From the NCBI GenBank assembly GCA_039654915.1, contig CM077593.1, positions 40,952,501 through 41,016,500 on the forward strand: DNA of 64,000 bases, written 5' to 3'. The translations under genes and the position numbers were made by a program. This document shows positions 44,530 through 57,290 of this stretch, piece by piece. Within the stretch, counting starts at the first letter, position 1, and every line of letters starts with the position of its first letter. Origin of the DNA: Aquilaria yunnanensis. Its lineage: Eukaryota > Streptophyta > Magnoliopsida > Malvales > Thymelaeaceae. The notes beneath the pieces were generated by a model. That model was given only the letters and a program-made list of their open reading frames with translations. It made no database searches and was not told the DNA's origin.

Positions 44530-46975
44530 ATGTCCGTCCAAACTATCCCCGAGAGCTGGCTTCCTCTCAATTCTCATCCGAGTTGTACCACTTCGGAGAA
44601 GTTAGCGAAGTGGACAACAAAATTTTTTCTTCCTTTTTACTCAGTTATTAGGCTACCGAAACCTGGCTTGTTCAGTTACATGAATAACTCGGATGAGGTT
44701 ACCGTCTTTCGGGCCCAACTGATGGCCGGACTTCGGTTTCCTCCGCCGAAGGTGGTCTGCGACTTCTGCCATTTTCATGGCATAGGCATAACTCAGCTTC
44801 CGCCCAATTCTTACTCCTATTTCAATGCTTTTCTTTGCATGTGTGGGGCCTTCAATATAGAGCCTTACTTTTTTTTTTTATGCAATACTACAAATTCCAT
44901 CCCGTCTCGAAGGGTGGTTTTTATTTTTTGCTTCCTCGGGGTTCTAGGTCCAAAAAATACACCTTTACCTTCGACACAAGGGACAGCTGGCGAGGTTGCC
45001 AGAGGAAGTTCTTCTTCCTGAAGGTAGCTGAGGCTTGGAAGGACATTCTGACAAATGGGCTTGGGGGACCCTGCCCATAGATGTAGTGGATCCCAGAAGG
45101 CTACTAACCCCGGAGTTGGAGGTGAAGTTTGACGACTTCAACAATTGTATCCGCGCAGTCGCGAACTGGGACCCCGAGGTCCCTCCTCGTTCCTTGTACC
45201 CCTTTCCCATAAAGTGGAACTTCACGACCAAAGAGGTTCTTCGGGGTCAAGGAGCATAAAATCGACCTAGCCATGCTGAAACCTGCCTTTGATGGAAAAA
45301 AGGCATGGCTAGTGATGCTCCTTCAGCTCACCTATGAAGGGCTTGTGGAGAGTAAGTAATCTTCCAGATTTTTTTTGTTTATACTCCTCTAGACTTACAC
45401 TGATGTCTTCCCTTTTTCAGAGATGGGCGACCAATCTGCAGCCTTCTACAAGTCCCTTTTCCTTGGTCAAGCCGAGAAGGGACAGTAGCAGAGGAAGAAG
45501 GCGGCCCTGAAGAGGAAGAAGACGTCGGGGGTAGGGCCATCTTCAGCAAAGAAGTCTAAGAAAGACCTTCTTCTTCCCCCCCCCCCCCGGAAGACGACTT
45601 GGAGGTGCAAGACTAGTCCTTAGTCCGCCCTGATCCACCTTCGGAGCCAGTTGTTAGCCTGACTCCACTCAGCCCTACTGCTGAGGCAGATGCTTTAGAA
45701 ACTTTGGCAAGGGGCCTTTCGGCGGCGAAGCTCGAAGAGCGCCAAAGAAGAAAGGGCAAACAGGTCCCCGCCGAAGTACAAGAAGTCGACGATTTCGAGG
45801 AGGATGTCGCCGAGGTTCCATTAGGTTTGTCCCTTAGCCATTTTTTCTGTAAGTTTGGGAATTTTTGGTATTTTAGATCTCATAGACGAGTGGCTAAAGG
45901 ATAACGTATTAACGAAACTTCAGCATGATTTTGCAGAGGAACAGATGCCCGTAGTGTGGATGGTGGACCACGCTTGGAAGTGGGCCCTTCGGGATTCCAA
46001 AATTCCTAGGGACAAGGTTCCGATGGAGCCTTTCTGGTCGTTCATGAAGGACATAAACTTGTTCTCTAAGGACAGCCAGCGAATGGCCCCTCAGATGGCG
46101 AAAGGCATCCTTACTAATGCCACCTTTAAGTCCTTAACTAAGGAGTGCCCAAATGAGGAGGTCCTCGCCGCGAAGATGTCCGAACATGCTACCCAGGTGA
46201 CTTTTGAGCTTCTTGGGACTCATAAAATTTTTCCAAGCTCTCGTAGCCTTTTGATCCTAACTTGGAGTCTTCATTTTTGCAGCTCTTGGCTTATAGTGGC
46301 TACTTTAGAGCTTGGGCAGTGAAGCAATCTTCAGTCCAATCTCGAACCGAAGAGTCTTGGGCGAAAGCCAGACAATTTTGTGCCACCTCGATCCTTAAAT
46401 ACTGCGAACTCAACAAAATAGCCAAGGACGAGGTGGCTAAACTCCGGGAGGAGTTCTTGAAGAGTCAGGAAGAGTTTTTTCAAGATTTTTCTAGGAAGGT
46501 GTTTGACCTCGGCCCGAAGGTCATCGAGCTTACTTCAGTAAATGAGGCCTACCGAAAGGAGAAAGAGGAGGACTCTGCACTCCTAACGAAGGCCCTCGCA
46601 AACAACGCTGGTCTTCAAGCCGAGGTTGATGAGCTGAAGAAAGAGAAGAAGAAGAAGAAGAAGAAGAAGAAGCTCGAGAAGGAGGTTGCTGGTCTAAGGA
46701 ACGAGCTAGAGGACTTGGCTGTCGAGAAGGACAAAGCCGATCAGGCAACCAAGGTTGTATTTCAAGATGGCTTCTATTTAGCTCGACACCAAGTTCTAGC
46801 CAAGTACCCCGACCTTGACATCTCCTTTTTGGTAGGTCTGGACATCCTCGAAGGGCCTCGCTGGACGTGGTTGAAAATAGAGCATCTCAACCTTGCTTTT
46901 GCTCTACCTCCAGCACCGAACAATGTGACAAAGGAGGTTAAAAGTGAGGTAGCTACTAATGACGAGGTCCCTTAG
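44530..46975 (+). pseudogene. Antisense four-exon gene of element B, frameshifted
   Basis: Predicted exons are 44,530-45,351, 45,421-45,824, 45,937-46,196 and 46,283-46,975, by alignment to element A; an alternative upstream ATG lies at 44,509. Exon 1 encodes the same PF04195-like domain (SWLPLNSHPSCTTSEKL, KVVCDFCHFHGIGITQLPP) but shifts frame at a T-run near 44,870-44,880, and further disruption follows near 45,060 and in the distal part of the exon. Exon 2 has a stop near 45,487 and a C-run at about 45,580. Exon 3 again is 260 nt. Exon 4 is open: a coiled coil with an (AAG)n expansion giving KKEKKKKKKKKKLEKE, then the conserved end FLVGLDILEGPRWTWLKIEH. Donor and acceptor dinucleotides remain GT and AG. 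Confidence 0.78.
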
Positions 46976-47382
46976 GCGTCCAGGATCCCGAATAGGCTAT
47001 TTTTTCTTCTTCTTCTTTTGTAAATTTCTCCTTCTTGTACGAAGACATGAATGAAATTCGTTTATTTCCTCCAAAATTTGGCTAAGTCTCAAGACAAGTT
47101 TCTCCTTAAATGATCTTCGATTCCAAGGGTTAGTTTGACATTTTCGATCTAGGAACCTCGAGAAGATATCTTTCGCGCTTATTATCAACCATCTTCGGCA
47201 TAGCACCAGTTTCGGCTAATATCTTTTGGAAAAGCTTTGCCCGTTTTTACCAGCCATGTTCGGTTGATGCACCTTTGGAGAAAATGTGTCGCTTTCGTAA
47301 GTAGATACTTGCACCTTGTTCGGTTAGATTCCTCAGGTGGGACTATTTTCCCTAGAAAATTTTTCTATACTTAGAAAAATTT

Positions 47383-50300
47383 CTAAATGTAGAATTTCTT
47401 TAAAGCATCTGAATGCCAAGTATTTTTTAGTTCTCTACCTTCGGTATCGCTGAGCTTATAGATTCTGGGACGAACTTCATCAAGGACCAAATAAGGCCCT
47501 TCCCAATTTGCTCGAAGTATTCCGTGAGATGGTCTTCGGGGCTCGAACTCAGCCTTTCAGAGGACAAGGTCCCCCTTTCTAATTTCTTTTCGTTTAACAT
47601 GTGAGTTTGCAGCGATAGCTACCCTTTGCTGAAATGCTTTTCTTCTAAGTTCAGCAACTTATCTATGTTCATCAATTAGGTCCAGCTTGGTTCTCAACCC
47701 GAGGTTGTTCCCCTCTTTGTCAAACACTTGTACCCTCATGGAAGGCCGATATGGTTGCTAGAGGCTCTGCCTCAATCCATTTAGTGAAGTAATCTACTAT
47801 AACTACGCAGAACTTCACTCCTCCGGGTGCAGTTGGGAGAGGCCCGATGAGGTCAATTCCCCATACTACGAAGGGAAAAAGGTAGTTAGCCAGAGTTATC
47901 ATTTTCGAGAGTAGCCTCTGGACGTTAGCGTGTCTTTGGCAATTGTCACTTTTCTGGTCAAACTGCCTCGCGTCCTTCCTTAAGGTGGGCCAGAAGTATC
48001 CTTTGCGGAGTAGTACTCCTGCCAGAGTGTCGGTTCTTATGTGGGAACCGCAGGCCCCCTCGTGGACTTCTTTGAGAACTGTCTTTACATCCTCTTCACT
48101 GACACACCTTTGCAGAGGACTCGCGTACCATTGTCGGTATAACTCTTCTCCGATCAGAAAATATCGTCCAGAATGTCTTCAAACTTTTGCCGCCTCATGA
48201 GGGTCTTCGGGAAGCTTCGAAGTCGTGAGGTACTTTTTTATGGGATCTTTCCATCCTCTTTCCGAAGTTGCTATGCTCATTATTGCTATGCTCGGTTGGC
48301 TTAGCACTTCGGTGGACTTTTTCGACTTGGCCAAAATTTCTGCTTTAGTATTGTTTCGGCGAGGCACGTTCTCGATGTGTACTGTGTCGAACTCTTGGAT
48401 GAGCTTTGTTGTGAGGTCATGATACTTTGCCAAGGTTGGGTCCTTCGCGCCATAGTCCCCTGTCATCTGTCGGACCATAAGCTGAGAATCGCTGTGGGCC
48501 TTTAGGTTTCTCACACCAACTCTTCTGGCGAGGCACAAACCTGCTATGAGGGCTTCATACTCTGCCATATTGTTGGTGACATTAAACCCGAATTTTATGG
48601 CTTTCATGGCTTCTATACCTTTAGGACCAAGGAGAATTACTCCGACTTCTTGATGTTCAGAACCAGAGGCCTTGTCAACAAACAAAATCCACTCAGGTTC
48701 ATCCTTACCGAGGTTAGGTGGACTGTCTTCGGCAACGGGTACCTCGGCGATGAAGTCTGCCAATGCCTATGCTTTTATTGCCTTCCTTGGCTCATAGGTG
48801 ATATCATACTCACCGAGCTCGATGCACCACTTTGATAGCCTTCCCGAGTGGTCTACCTTCTTCATGATACCCCGAAGAGGCAAGTTACTTCGGACGATAA
48901 TGGGGTGCCCTTGGAAATAGGGTCGTAACCTTCTGCTTGCAAGCACCAGGGTATAAATAGCCTTTTGTAGCAAGGGGTACCTAACTTCGGCACCATGCAG
49001 AGACTTGCTCACATAATATACTGGCCATTGCTTTGCCCCCTCTTCCTTCACAAGGACCAAACTTACTGCTTTTTCGGTGACGGCAAGGTAAAGTATGAGG
49101 GGTTTTCCTTCCCGTGGCTGCCGAAGTGTCGGCAGACGAGTTAGGTAGACTTTAAGCTCTTCCCAGGCCTTTTGGCAGTCTTCGTTCCAAGGGTGCACCT
49201 TGGTGCCGAGGTTACCTCCATTTTTTGCTGCTTTAGCAAGGACTTTAAAGAACGGTCGACAGCGATTCCCATATATGGAGATGAATCTGCTGAGGGACGT
49301 GATTCTCCCCGTAAGTCTTTACACATACTTGGTCATTGTGAGAGTTCGGAATCCCAGCAGGGCCTTGACCTTTTCCGGATTGGCGTCAATACCTTTTTTT
49401 GACACCATGAATCCGAGGAACTTACCCGCATTTACCCTGAACACACATTTTTTGGGGTTGAGATGAATTCCAAATGTCCTCAGCTAGTGAAATGTTTCTT
49501 CTAAGTCTGTGATATGACTACTAGGCAGTTCGCTCTTGACTATCATATCATCGACGTAGACTTTCATGTTTTTCCCGATTTGGGAGTCGAAGACCCTATT
49601 CATCAACCTTTGGTACGTGCCTCCTACATTCTTAAGCCTGAAGGGCATTATAATATAGCAGTATGTACCAACTTCGGTGATGAAGGCGGTTTTTTCCTCG
49701 TCTTCGAGGTCCATCCTGATTTGATGATACCTGCTGAAGGCGTCAAGAAAGCTAAGGAGGCCATACTCGGCGGTTGAGTCCACCAACTGGTCTATTAGGG
49801 GCAGAGGATACGAATCCTTAGGACAAACATCGTTCACGTTTCGGAAGTCGATGCACATTCAGAGTTTGTCACTCTCTTCTTTCGTGGTGATAACCACGTT
49901 ACTAAGCCATTCGGGATATTTGACTTCCCCTATTACGTCTGCCTCCATCAACCTTTGGATTTCGGCTTTAACGAAGTTGTTCTTGTGTGCCAAAAGGCTT
50001 CTCTTTTTTTGGCGAACAAGCTTTACGTCAGGGCGTATCTTAAGACTATGCTGGATTATGCGAGGGTTTACCCCAGGCATGTCTTTCGGTGAGTAGGCAA
50101 ATAGATCTTTGTTCATTAAAAGGAAAGATACAAGCTTTTGCTTGTCACCTTCAGCCAAATGTTTCCCCATGCGGGTACTTCGGCTCGGGATGAACTCTAC
50201 ATTCTCAGTTTCAATTTTGTCCGAGTCACTTCTCTTTCCTTCTATAGACCCTTCAGTCGGTGTGCCCTTTTCTCCCGAGGTCTGTGTGTGCACTTTCATT

Positions 50301-52543
50301 GGGCTCTGCCTAGCCTTCATGAAGACCTTTCGGACTTCGGCCTGATTAATGAATATTTGTGCGTCCTCGTCCTTCGTTCCGAAGGTGACCGTTAGGTACT
50401 TCACATTTGGTCGGATGTGAAAGTTCCTTTGAGTTTGCCTTCCAAAGATGGCATTATACGAAGAGGAGACGTTGATAACAATGAACCTGGTCATGGCAGA
50501 GGCAAAGAGCTCTTCATTGTTCTGAGCAGAAGTTCCCCTTAACATCAGAGATAGGTTAATCCACCCGAGTACAGGGAGTTCGGAAGGACATACCCCGAAG
50601 GTAGGGGATGTGACAAGTTTGAGGTTGATTTCATGATGCCTAGGGTTGGCAATAGGTGGGAGAATAGGACATCAGTGTTGGACCCGTCGTTTAGGAGCAC
50701 CCTTTTAATGTCCCAGCTTCCAATCCTTGCCATAATAAGGAGTGGATCATCATGTGGGAATACTACGATAGACCCATATTTTCGAACAAGCTTGTTTGAT
50801 GGGTTACCGAATTCCATCACTGAGATCTCCCTGGCTTTCCTCTTCCTCTCCGCCGAAGGTAGTCCTGTGGTGATCATCTGGATTAGTCCAACAGGTGGTG
50901 GAGGATTCTTCTTGGGACTGCGGTTCCAATGTCAATCGGAATCATAGTCTTCATCTTCTTTTCTTTCCTTCTCCCTCATTCCCCTAGGAGAGGGCATCTG
51001 TAGGTATTGGCGAAGTTGACCCTGCTTAATTAGGGATTCGATGTACTTCCTGAGTTGGAAGCAATCTTCTGTGTCATGCCCATGGTCTCGGTGGAACTGG
51101 CAGAATTTCTTCATGTTTTTCTTGTTTTCCGAACTTATGGCCTTCGGACGCTGGATTAGATTGCCTTGCCTTTCCATGGCCAGTAGTATGTTTGTTCTGA
51201 AGGTGTTTAAGGGGGTGAATGACATGGGTTTTTTCCCCCTCTGCTTCCGGGGTCTTCCCCCGCCCTCGGTAGAATAGTGATTTTGGTGACTCTGACCTTC
51301 AGGCTGATGGTTATCAGACTTCGGTCCCCCCATCCTCAGCTCTTCGGCCGTCATATCCTGCTCGGCCCTTCGGTAGAACTCCATGAGGGTGTCCAGGGGG
51401 TCCTTCAAGAACTCGTAAAAAAGTTGGGATTCTCGCCGAAGTCCTTGTATCATGGAGAGAATGCGTATTTCGGGGCGGAAGTCTGGCATACTCAAGGCCT
51501 CTCGGTTAAACCTTTCGACATAGTCGTGAATGGTCTCTCCGTTCTTTTACGCTATGTCGAACATTTGAACCAGCATCTTCGCCGTCGGCCTGCTGCTGAT
51601 GAATTACTTTGTAAACGCAGTGGATAACTCTTGGAAACCCATGATGGTTTCGGGGGCCAACGAGTTATACCACACAGTCGCTGGTCTGGAGAGGGTGACT
51701 TAAAAAAATTTGCAAATCATGGCGCCATCGGCACCATGTAGCACCATGCTACGCCTATACTTGGTTAGATGGGCTTGGGGATCACTACGCCCATCATACG
51801 TTTCCAGGCGTGGCACCTGGAAGTCGCTTGGCATGGGTGCCTCAACTATTGCTCATATAAAGGGTGACTCTTCTCTGGTGAAGGTCTCCGACAACCTTAA
51901 CCAGACAGGCTTCCGAGCCACCTCCCTTTCTGCATTCTCCAACCTCTCTAGGATCTTTTCCATGAGGATGGTGGTGCTGGGCTCTTCTCGCTGCCTGGAG
52001 GCCTTCGGCAACGGAGAACGATGCCTTCTTTTCGGGGAATAACTTCAGCGGGGCAGAGGGATTGTGATCTTCTTTCCGGTGATGAACTTCGCTGGCGGGA
52101 AGTCCTAGCCCCTTTGGACCCCATTTCTTCAGTACGTCAGCCTCTGGGGGGTACGTCCTCCGTTGAGGACTCGTCATGGACGCCCCTACTCCCTGAGCTT
52201 CGGTGAGTGGACTTCGGGCTTCTTTCCCGACAGGGAGTCGGTGAAGGGGCTCTTCGACCCGAAGGTGGTTGTGACCACCTTTGGTCCAGCTATTGCGTCA
52301 TTTCAGCCACAATAGAGCGCTGAAATCACGTAAGGAGCTTATCGTGATCGTTAGAGGACGTTCGTCCTCAGGCAAAGAAGTCCTTGCGGCGTGTTGTTTG
52401 GTCACCGGTTGATTTTTCGGCGTGGATGGGGACTTCGAGAGTCCCTTATCCTTAAAACGCCGAGTCTCAACGACGGCTACCTGAGAGTAGTTTCCCACAG
52501 ACGGCGCCAAGTGATGCCTGGCAGCATCCTCATCGTATGACAT
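47383..52543 (-). pseudogene. Element B gag-pol, multiply disrupted
   Basis: The order follows element A: gag (about 51,750-50,930, with FCQFHRDHGHDTEDCFQL), protease (LLNDGSNTDVLF near 50,680), RT (49,860-49,480, YVDDMIVKS near 49,550), two RNase H domains (49,200-48,780 and 48,760-48,330) and integrase (to TAG 47,383-47,385). Stops or frameshifts occur in gag, after protease, in RT and between the RNase H domains (a TAG near 48,766 where element A has Gln). An internal deletion of about 365 bp at 47,745, relative to element A, removes the second Asp and the Glu of the integrase D,D,E triad and shifts the frame. Confidence 0.87.
52492..52509 (-). promoter_or_regulatory. Element B primer-binding site
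   Basis: TGGCGCCGTCTGTGGGAA on the minus strand, identical to element A, two bases from the LTR end. Confidence 0.78.
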
Positions 52544-53384
52544 AGTGCAGCTTCGAGCTGATCTTTCGGTATGAAGATGCCTGGAAAGAGACCTCGGGTG
52601 TGAAGGTACCTTTGAGAGGTACTTCCAGCATGAATGTGGCTGCAAAACTTAGTAAAACAGAGGTTAGAGACTCCTTGGAGTGTGATTCCGGGGGAGGAGC
52701 CTCCGACGCTCAAGTCAGTATTTTAAAGAATGAAGGTAAAAAAGAGGGAACGGAGAGCAGAAGATAGCTAGGGTTTTCTGTCTCTTGTGTCTTGTTGTCT
52801 TTACCAAGGTTGTTCCCCAAGTATTTATAGGAGGGTGTTGGGGGAAGTCCGTTTGACACTGCCCGCTCAGATCATGACACGTGTTCAGCCAGATGTGGTT
52901 CGTACCTTCGGGGATGGGTATCTCTAGCTGGCCATAGGCCGTTTTGGCTAGAAGTCAGAGCTGTGGGAGGCCTGTGTGTCAGGGGCGTGTGCGAGGTCTT
53001 CGTGTCAGAGGCTCATAACTGTCTTTGTCTTATCTGGGTGAGAACTCCTTCGGTGATGGGCCTTCTTCAGGGGGTAATACCCATTCCGCAGACGGGTCTC
53101 CTTCGGTCCCGTTTTTGCTGTCGAGGGCCATAAAGGGAGGCTCCTCGGCTGGGTGGAGGACCTTCGGCGAATGCTATATTTTGCCGAGGATGGGGAGATG
53201 GCCTCTCGAGGTCAGCAAATCACTTGACCGAGGATGGCACAGCATGTCCTTCCAATAGTGGCAATGTTATCAGTCGAGGGTGGTGAGGATCCATTTACCC
53301 GAGGTTGGTCAGATGTACGTCTGAGGATGGTACTTGTCAGTCATCCTTAGAAACTATCCAAATGTGATAGCCATTTGGCTATCA
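52512..53384 (-). repeat. Element B 5' LTR (right)
   Basis: 873 bp, uninterrupted. It supplies the empty-site reference for the 2.5-kb insertion in the other LTR. It carries the ATG (52,541-52,543) in frame with gag, exactly 32 nt from the LTR end. Confidence 0.93.
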
Positions 53385-53389
53385 AGCAG

Positions 53390-54064
53390 GATGGGAGTGA
53401 TTAAGCACGAGTGTTAGATGTTGTAATTTCATACGATTTGAGGTCCAAATTCATTTAGCTGATTAAGGGATCAAATTGAATGCTCTATTTAATACATTAA
53501 CATGGTGTAGTTAATTTGAAATGAATGGGCCGATAGTTATTTGGTAATGAGAAAGAAGAGTGAGTGAAGTTTAGAACTCTTAAACTATTTGAATTTGCCA
53601 TGTGAGATATATATAAAATAGCATTCGCATGGTTTTGTAATTGCATATTACTAGTTGAATGATAATATTGGTTTTAATAATATTTGTATATGATCAATAT
53701 ATATATTACTTTCAAAAATTAAAAATTGGAATCCCATGCAATAACAGATATGTAAACTAATTGTTTTCAATATAGGATGTAATGTACACTGCACGTGAAA
53801 TATAAATATTTCCTTTAGCAAACAACAGCCCTTATAAAACTAGTTTATTTGAACTTCAGAACAAAAATAGTATCTCTCCACACTGTAGTCCATACTGGCT
53901 CCGCCTTGAAAATGCGCCAATCTGCTGGCTCCCAAATTCAAAATCGGTCAAAGTACCAAAATCCTTCCCTCCCCCTTCTTCTCTTCTGCCATAACTAGGG
54001 TTTCTCCTCTCCCCTTCCTCACCCTTAGAATCCACAATTCAAACCCTCCAATTCACAATTAGAG
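53390..54064 (+). promoter_or_regulatory. Upstream region of the host gene
   Basis: 675 bp between the target duplication of element B and the host ATG. A TATA-like TTATAAAA lies at 53,832-53,839, about 230 bp before the ATG, followed by a pyrimidine-rich leader (53,965-54,030) typical of plant 5' UTRs. Any effect of element B on this promoter is inference. Confidence 0.5.
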
Positions 54065-56745
54065 ATGAACCCACCTGATTAACCCACCTGATTACGCTCT
54101 GAAATCGGCCGTTTTCGAGCCTTTGCTCGCCGAATCAATTCACCGTTTCTTTGCTCAACACAGAACTGGCGTCACTGACTTTTCCGATTTCACTTCCATT
54201 TTCTCCCGGTTGTTCCAGAGCCTTACTGATCCTCCCCTCGAAGTTGTCTGGTTTTACTCTGCACTGACCTTCCATTCCGAGCAGTTCCCCGTCGGGGACC
54301 GTGTCGCGGCTGTCAAAGACTTGTTCCAGCTCCTTGTTTCTTCTTCCACATCCTGTAATGGGGCTAAGAGAGTCGCTGTTCTTGTTCCGGTCATTTACAA
54401 GTTGTACCGTTTGGCGTTGGATAGAGCATATTTGAAGGGGGAGGTTGAGTGTTTGTTGGAAGGGGTTATTAGTTTCATGAGCATTTGTTGCTCTGCCGAA
54501 TCGGATGAGGATGATGTCTTAACTCATAGTTTTCGTGATTTGTCGTGCATCTGGATGCTCGAAAGAGCTGGGGAAGATGGTAAAACTGGAAATGACTTAG
54601 GTGATTTTTTCCCCTTGACTAGCCAAGAAGTTCAACAGAGAATTCGAACTGGATGCAGCGTGGGGTACTTGGCCGGCACCGTAATGTGTGAGGCTGTTTT
54701 GCTAAGATCGTGCCTGAAATTTGGATTCGGGGTTTCAAGAGCAAGTTTGGAGAAAGAATTGCAGGATTGTGCTTCTCAGATGGTCTGTGGGTTCCGAAGC
54801 TTTAATTTTCTGGGTAAACCCCCTTCCTCGATCTCTTGGCAAACACTGTTGCCTGCAAATTGAATTAACAAAGCTAATTTTCTGGAATGTGTCATCTTCA
54901 GTATTCTAAAATGTAACTTTCTACTGTAGTGGCTTTTCTGGTACCAGGCAATTGCCTTGACCATTCATTGTGGTCTGGTCAACTTTTTGAATTTGAGCCA
55001 AGTGCTGTGTTACTAACAGACGGTCTCTTTTGCTGAACCAATATTTACTGGAGTGGCTGGAGTGGATGAATGATGTATGTAAAACTAGTTATTTACTTGC
55101 TCATCGTATACCCGAAGCAGAGTGGTCACTCGGTCTTCATTGTATACCTTGAAGCATAGTGTTCACTCGGTCATTCTTTCTCTCTAATTTTTTCTCCCAT
55201 AATTAGCTCAACGGTATTATTTGCTCTGCAGTTAGTCAGTTACAGGCAGAGCTAATGGATTTTTTTAACACTTTTAGGAATCTCATTTTTGCACCCTTTT
55301 CCTGAAATAACAGATACCCTCCTCAGGATGCTATTGGGTCCAGTTTTGCCTATCACGTCTGTGCTGGTCTGTTCTAACCCTTCTGTACTTATAAATTTAG
55401 TAAGTGTTAGATCTATAGCGCATAACCAGTAGAAATAAAGCACTTGTAATTTATGGTACACTTCATAGCTTTCTCATGTTTAGTGTAAATCCACTTTTAT
55501 TGGCCGGAAAGGCTGAATTTAGAGGGCGGATGCTTGAATGTCCACTAAGAAGAGTTTGACTAACTGAGTTTCAGGTGCTCTTTAATCCTTCCTTTCATCG
55601 AAAGCTTTGGTTTGCTTGTAAGGGATGAAGCAAGAGAAGTTAGTTTGTTATTTCTCTATATGTCATTATATTATCCATTTTGTTTCAGGGCCCTGCAAAT
55701 GAAGCTCTCTTGAGAGAAGTTCTGATTAATGCTGTGATAATGGTGGAGCATTCATTTGTCAACCCTAGCAATGGAATTCCAATGTCCATGAAACAATCAA
55801 AGGATCTTGCTGTGACATGGTTGCTTGTCATGGAAAGTGCCATTCTGTCAGCGAGGTATGGTTATTTATATCCTGAATGGTAGTCAAGCATTATTTAGTG
55901 AAATTCTTAGTGCATGGAATCTTAGTAATGGTTTCTTAATGCGCTAGGGAAAGGTCTGACCAAGAAAAAGTCATTTCTTACATGACTGCATTTTCTCAAT
56001 CTTGCCTCCCGTCACTCTTGGTAAAGTGGGTTAATGATCAGACCAATGTGGAGATGTCAGGGAGTCCAATTGCTTCCCATCCTTTAGCCCTAATCAGTGA
56101 GTTGTTCTGCCATCTCTACTTTCTTCTCATTTGGCTTTGTCTGGAGTTCGGCAGCTGTTGCAATGGCTCATTGATGGTAATTGATAAGTTTCAAGTTCTC
56201 TTGTTGTTAACTTGGATGTATAAATAGGAGATCCGTCCATGAGTTTAAGCTGTCCCGCTTATCATTAAATATTAGTGTTTGTCAGAGCATTTGTGAACTT
56301 GTTCCTTGACTTCTAACAAGTAGTAATATCATTTCCAGAATGGCTACTGATTATTGAAGATCAAGGGGTGAAAGTTTTCGAATGTGACATTTCCAAGATT
56401 CATGCCAAAGCAGTACTTTGTCGGTCTAGAGTTGAATGTGAAGTTTCAGATTTTACACTTAATTGCAACAATTTGGGGAAAATTTCTGCTCACAGTAGTT
56501 TAGAGGCTAGAAGAGATGAGAAAGTTGATGATGTGGAGATGATTGATCCCTCATCTACCTTGCCACTACATGCTTCTTGTGTGATGGACTCGGAAGTGGC
56601 TAATGGTTTCAGAAAGCGCAAAAATTGCAACAAATTTGAAGGGCATACAATGTTTAAGGTTGTCAAGCATCACTTTCCTGAGAATCCAATCAGAGAGAAG
56701 TTTATGCATTCGGCCAACGAAGATTGCTTTAGGGGGAGTAATTGA
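54065..56745 (+). CDS. Five-exon host gene of unrecognised function; start codon frame broken by a 13-bp duplication
   Basis: Exons 54,065-54,813, 55,314-55,366, 55,689-55,855, 55,948-56,096 and 56,339-56,745, all with GT-AG introns and matching phases. Exon 2 (53 bp) was found by phase and continuity. The product would be about 503 residues: an alpha-helical N-terminal half (segments such as HRFFAQHRTGVTDFSDF and VVWFYSALTFHSEQFPVGD), a helical middle (NEALLREVLINAVIMVEHSF) and a C-terminal part with a basic RKRK motif. ATG (54,065) is followed after five codons by TAA, because aacccacctgatt is duplicated in tandem (54,068-54,093); with one copy the ATG frame would match the rest of the gene. 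No other in-frame ATG lies near. I do not recognise the family. Splicing is predicted from sequence only. Confidence 0.72.
54068..54093 (+). repeat. 13-bp tandem duplication after the host start codon
   Basis: aacccacctgatt occurs twice in direct succession (54,068-54,080 and 54,081-54,093), creating a TAA at 54,080-54,082 and a +1 shift relative to the downstream coding frame. Confidence 0.95.
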
Positions 56746-57093
56746 TTATTGTGTTGCTGATGGGTATATGGAGATGCAATCAGATTTTCTTAGCTAGGCG
56801 AAGCCACTGCCTTTGGGTGGCGATAACCATTTTAAGTGCAACGCTCATACATCTCTCGTCCGGGGATCCTACAGATGAGGTTGCTTTTGTTAATGTTATT
56901 GTAATTGTATGCTTGGTATCTCCATAGACTTGAACCATGCACGATTTTAGGTCACCTTGTGTCCGAGGTAAAAAAATCCCGCTCTAATCTTCCTCGTTTT
57001 TGTCCCAATCCATCTACGTGTGCTTAGTCATGTTGGCCAATGTAATATTCGTCATATATATGTACTCGTTTAGCTGTATGTATATCTAAGTAC

Positions 57094-57290
57094 GGCTTTG
57101 TTTAGGAATGGTGTTTAAAATTAGCCCTAGAAATTGGGATAAATTATTAACGGTTGTTATAATTTTTTCAAATCTCTAATATTAAAAGTTATTATATGAC
57201 TTTCAATATCTAACACTAAACACTAATATTGTTCGTTTTATTCTAATCTCTAATGTTAATTTTAAACGTTATTCCCAAATGAAGTTTGCA
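57094..57290. mobile_element. Short MITE-like inverted-repeat element
   Basis: The left end GGCTTTGTTTAGGAAT with GTTTAAAATTAG is repeated in inverted form at the right (TAATTTTAAACGTTATTCCC and then AAATGAAGTTTGC). The element is about 200 bp, AT-rich and non-coding. No definite target duplication is seen. Confidence 0.4.

Larger units (their letters stand above)
40440..53384 (-). mobile_element. Element B: decayed Tat-lineage gypsy element with insertion in its 3' LTR
   Basis: The LTRs (TGATGCC...GGCTATCA) are flanked by perfect 5-bp duplications agcag (40,435-40,439 and 53,385-53,389). The right LTR is 873 bp. The left spans 3,388 bp because of a 2,510-bp insertion plus a 5-bp duplication, and subtracting these gives exactly 873 bp. 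It has the same layout as element A: minus-strand gag-pol, plus-strand antisense gene next to the 3' LTR, same PBS and PPT. It is a distinct, more degraded family; gag-pol has several stops and frameshifts and an integrase deletion. It ends 680 bp upstream of the host gene's original ATG. Confidence 0.93.

Noticed and set aside
46640..46675. Poly-lysine tract as a possible localisation signal
   Set aside because: It is an (AAG)n expansion found only in element B and absent from A and C.
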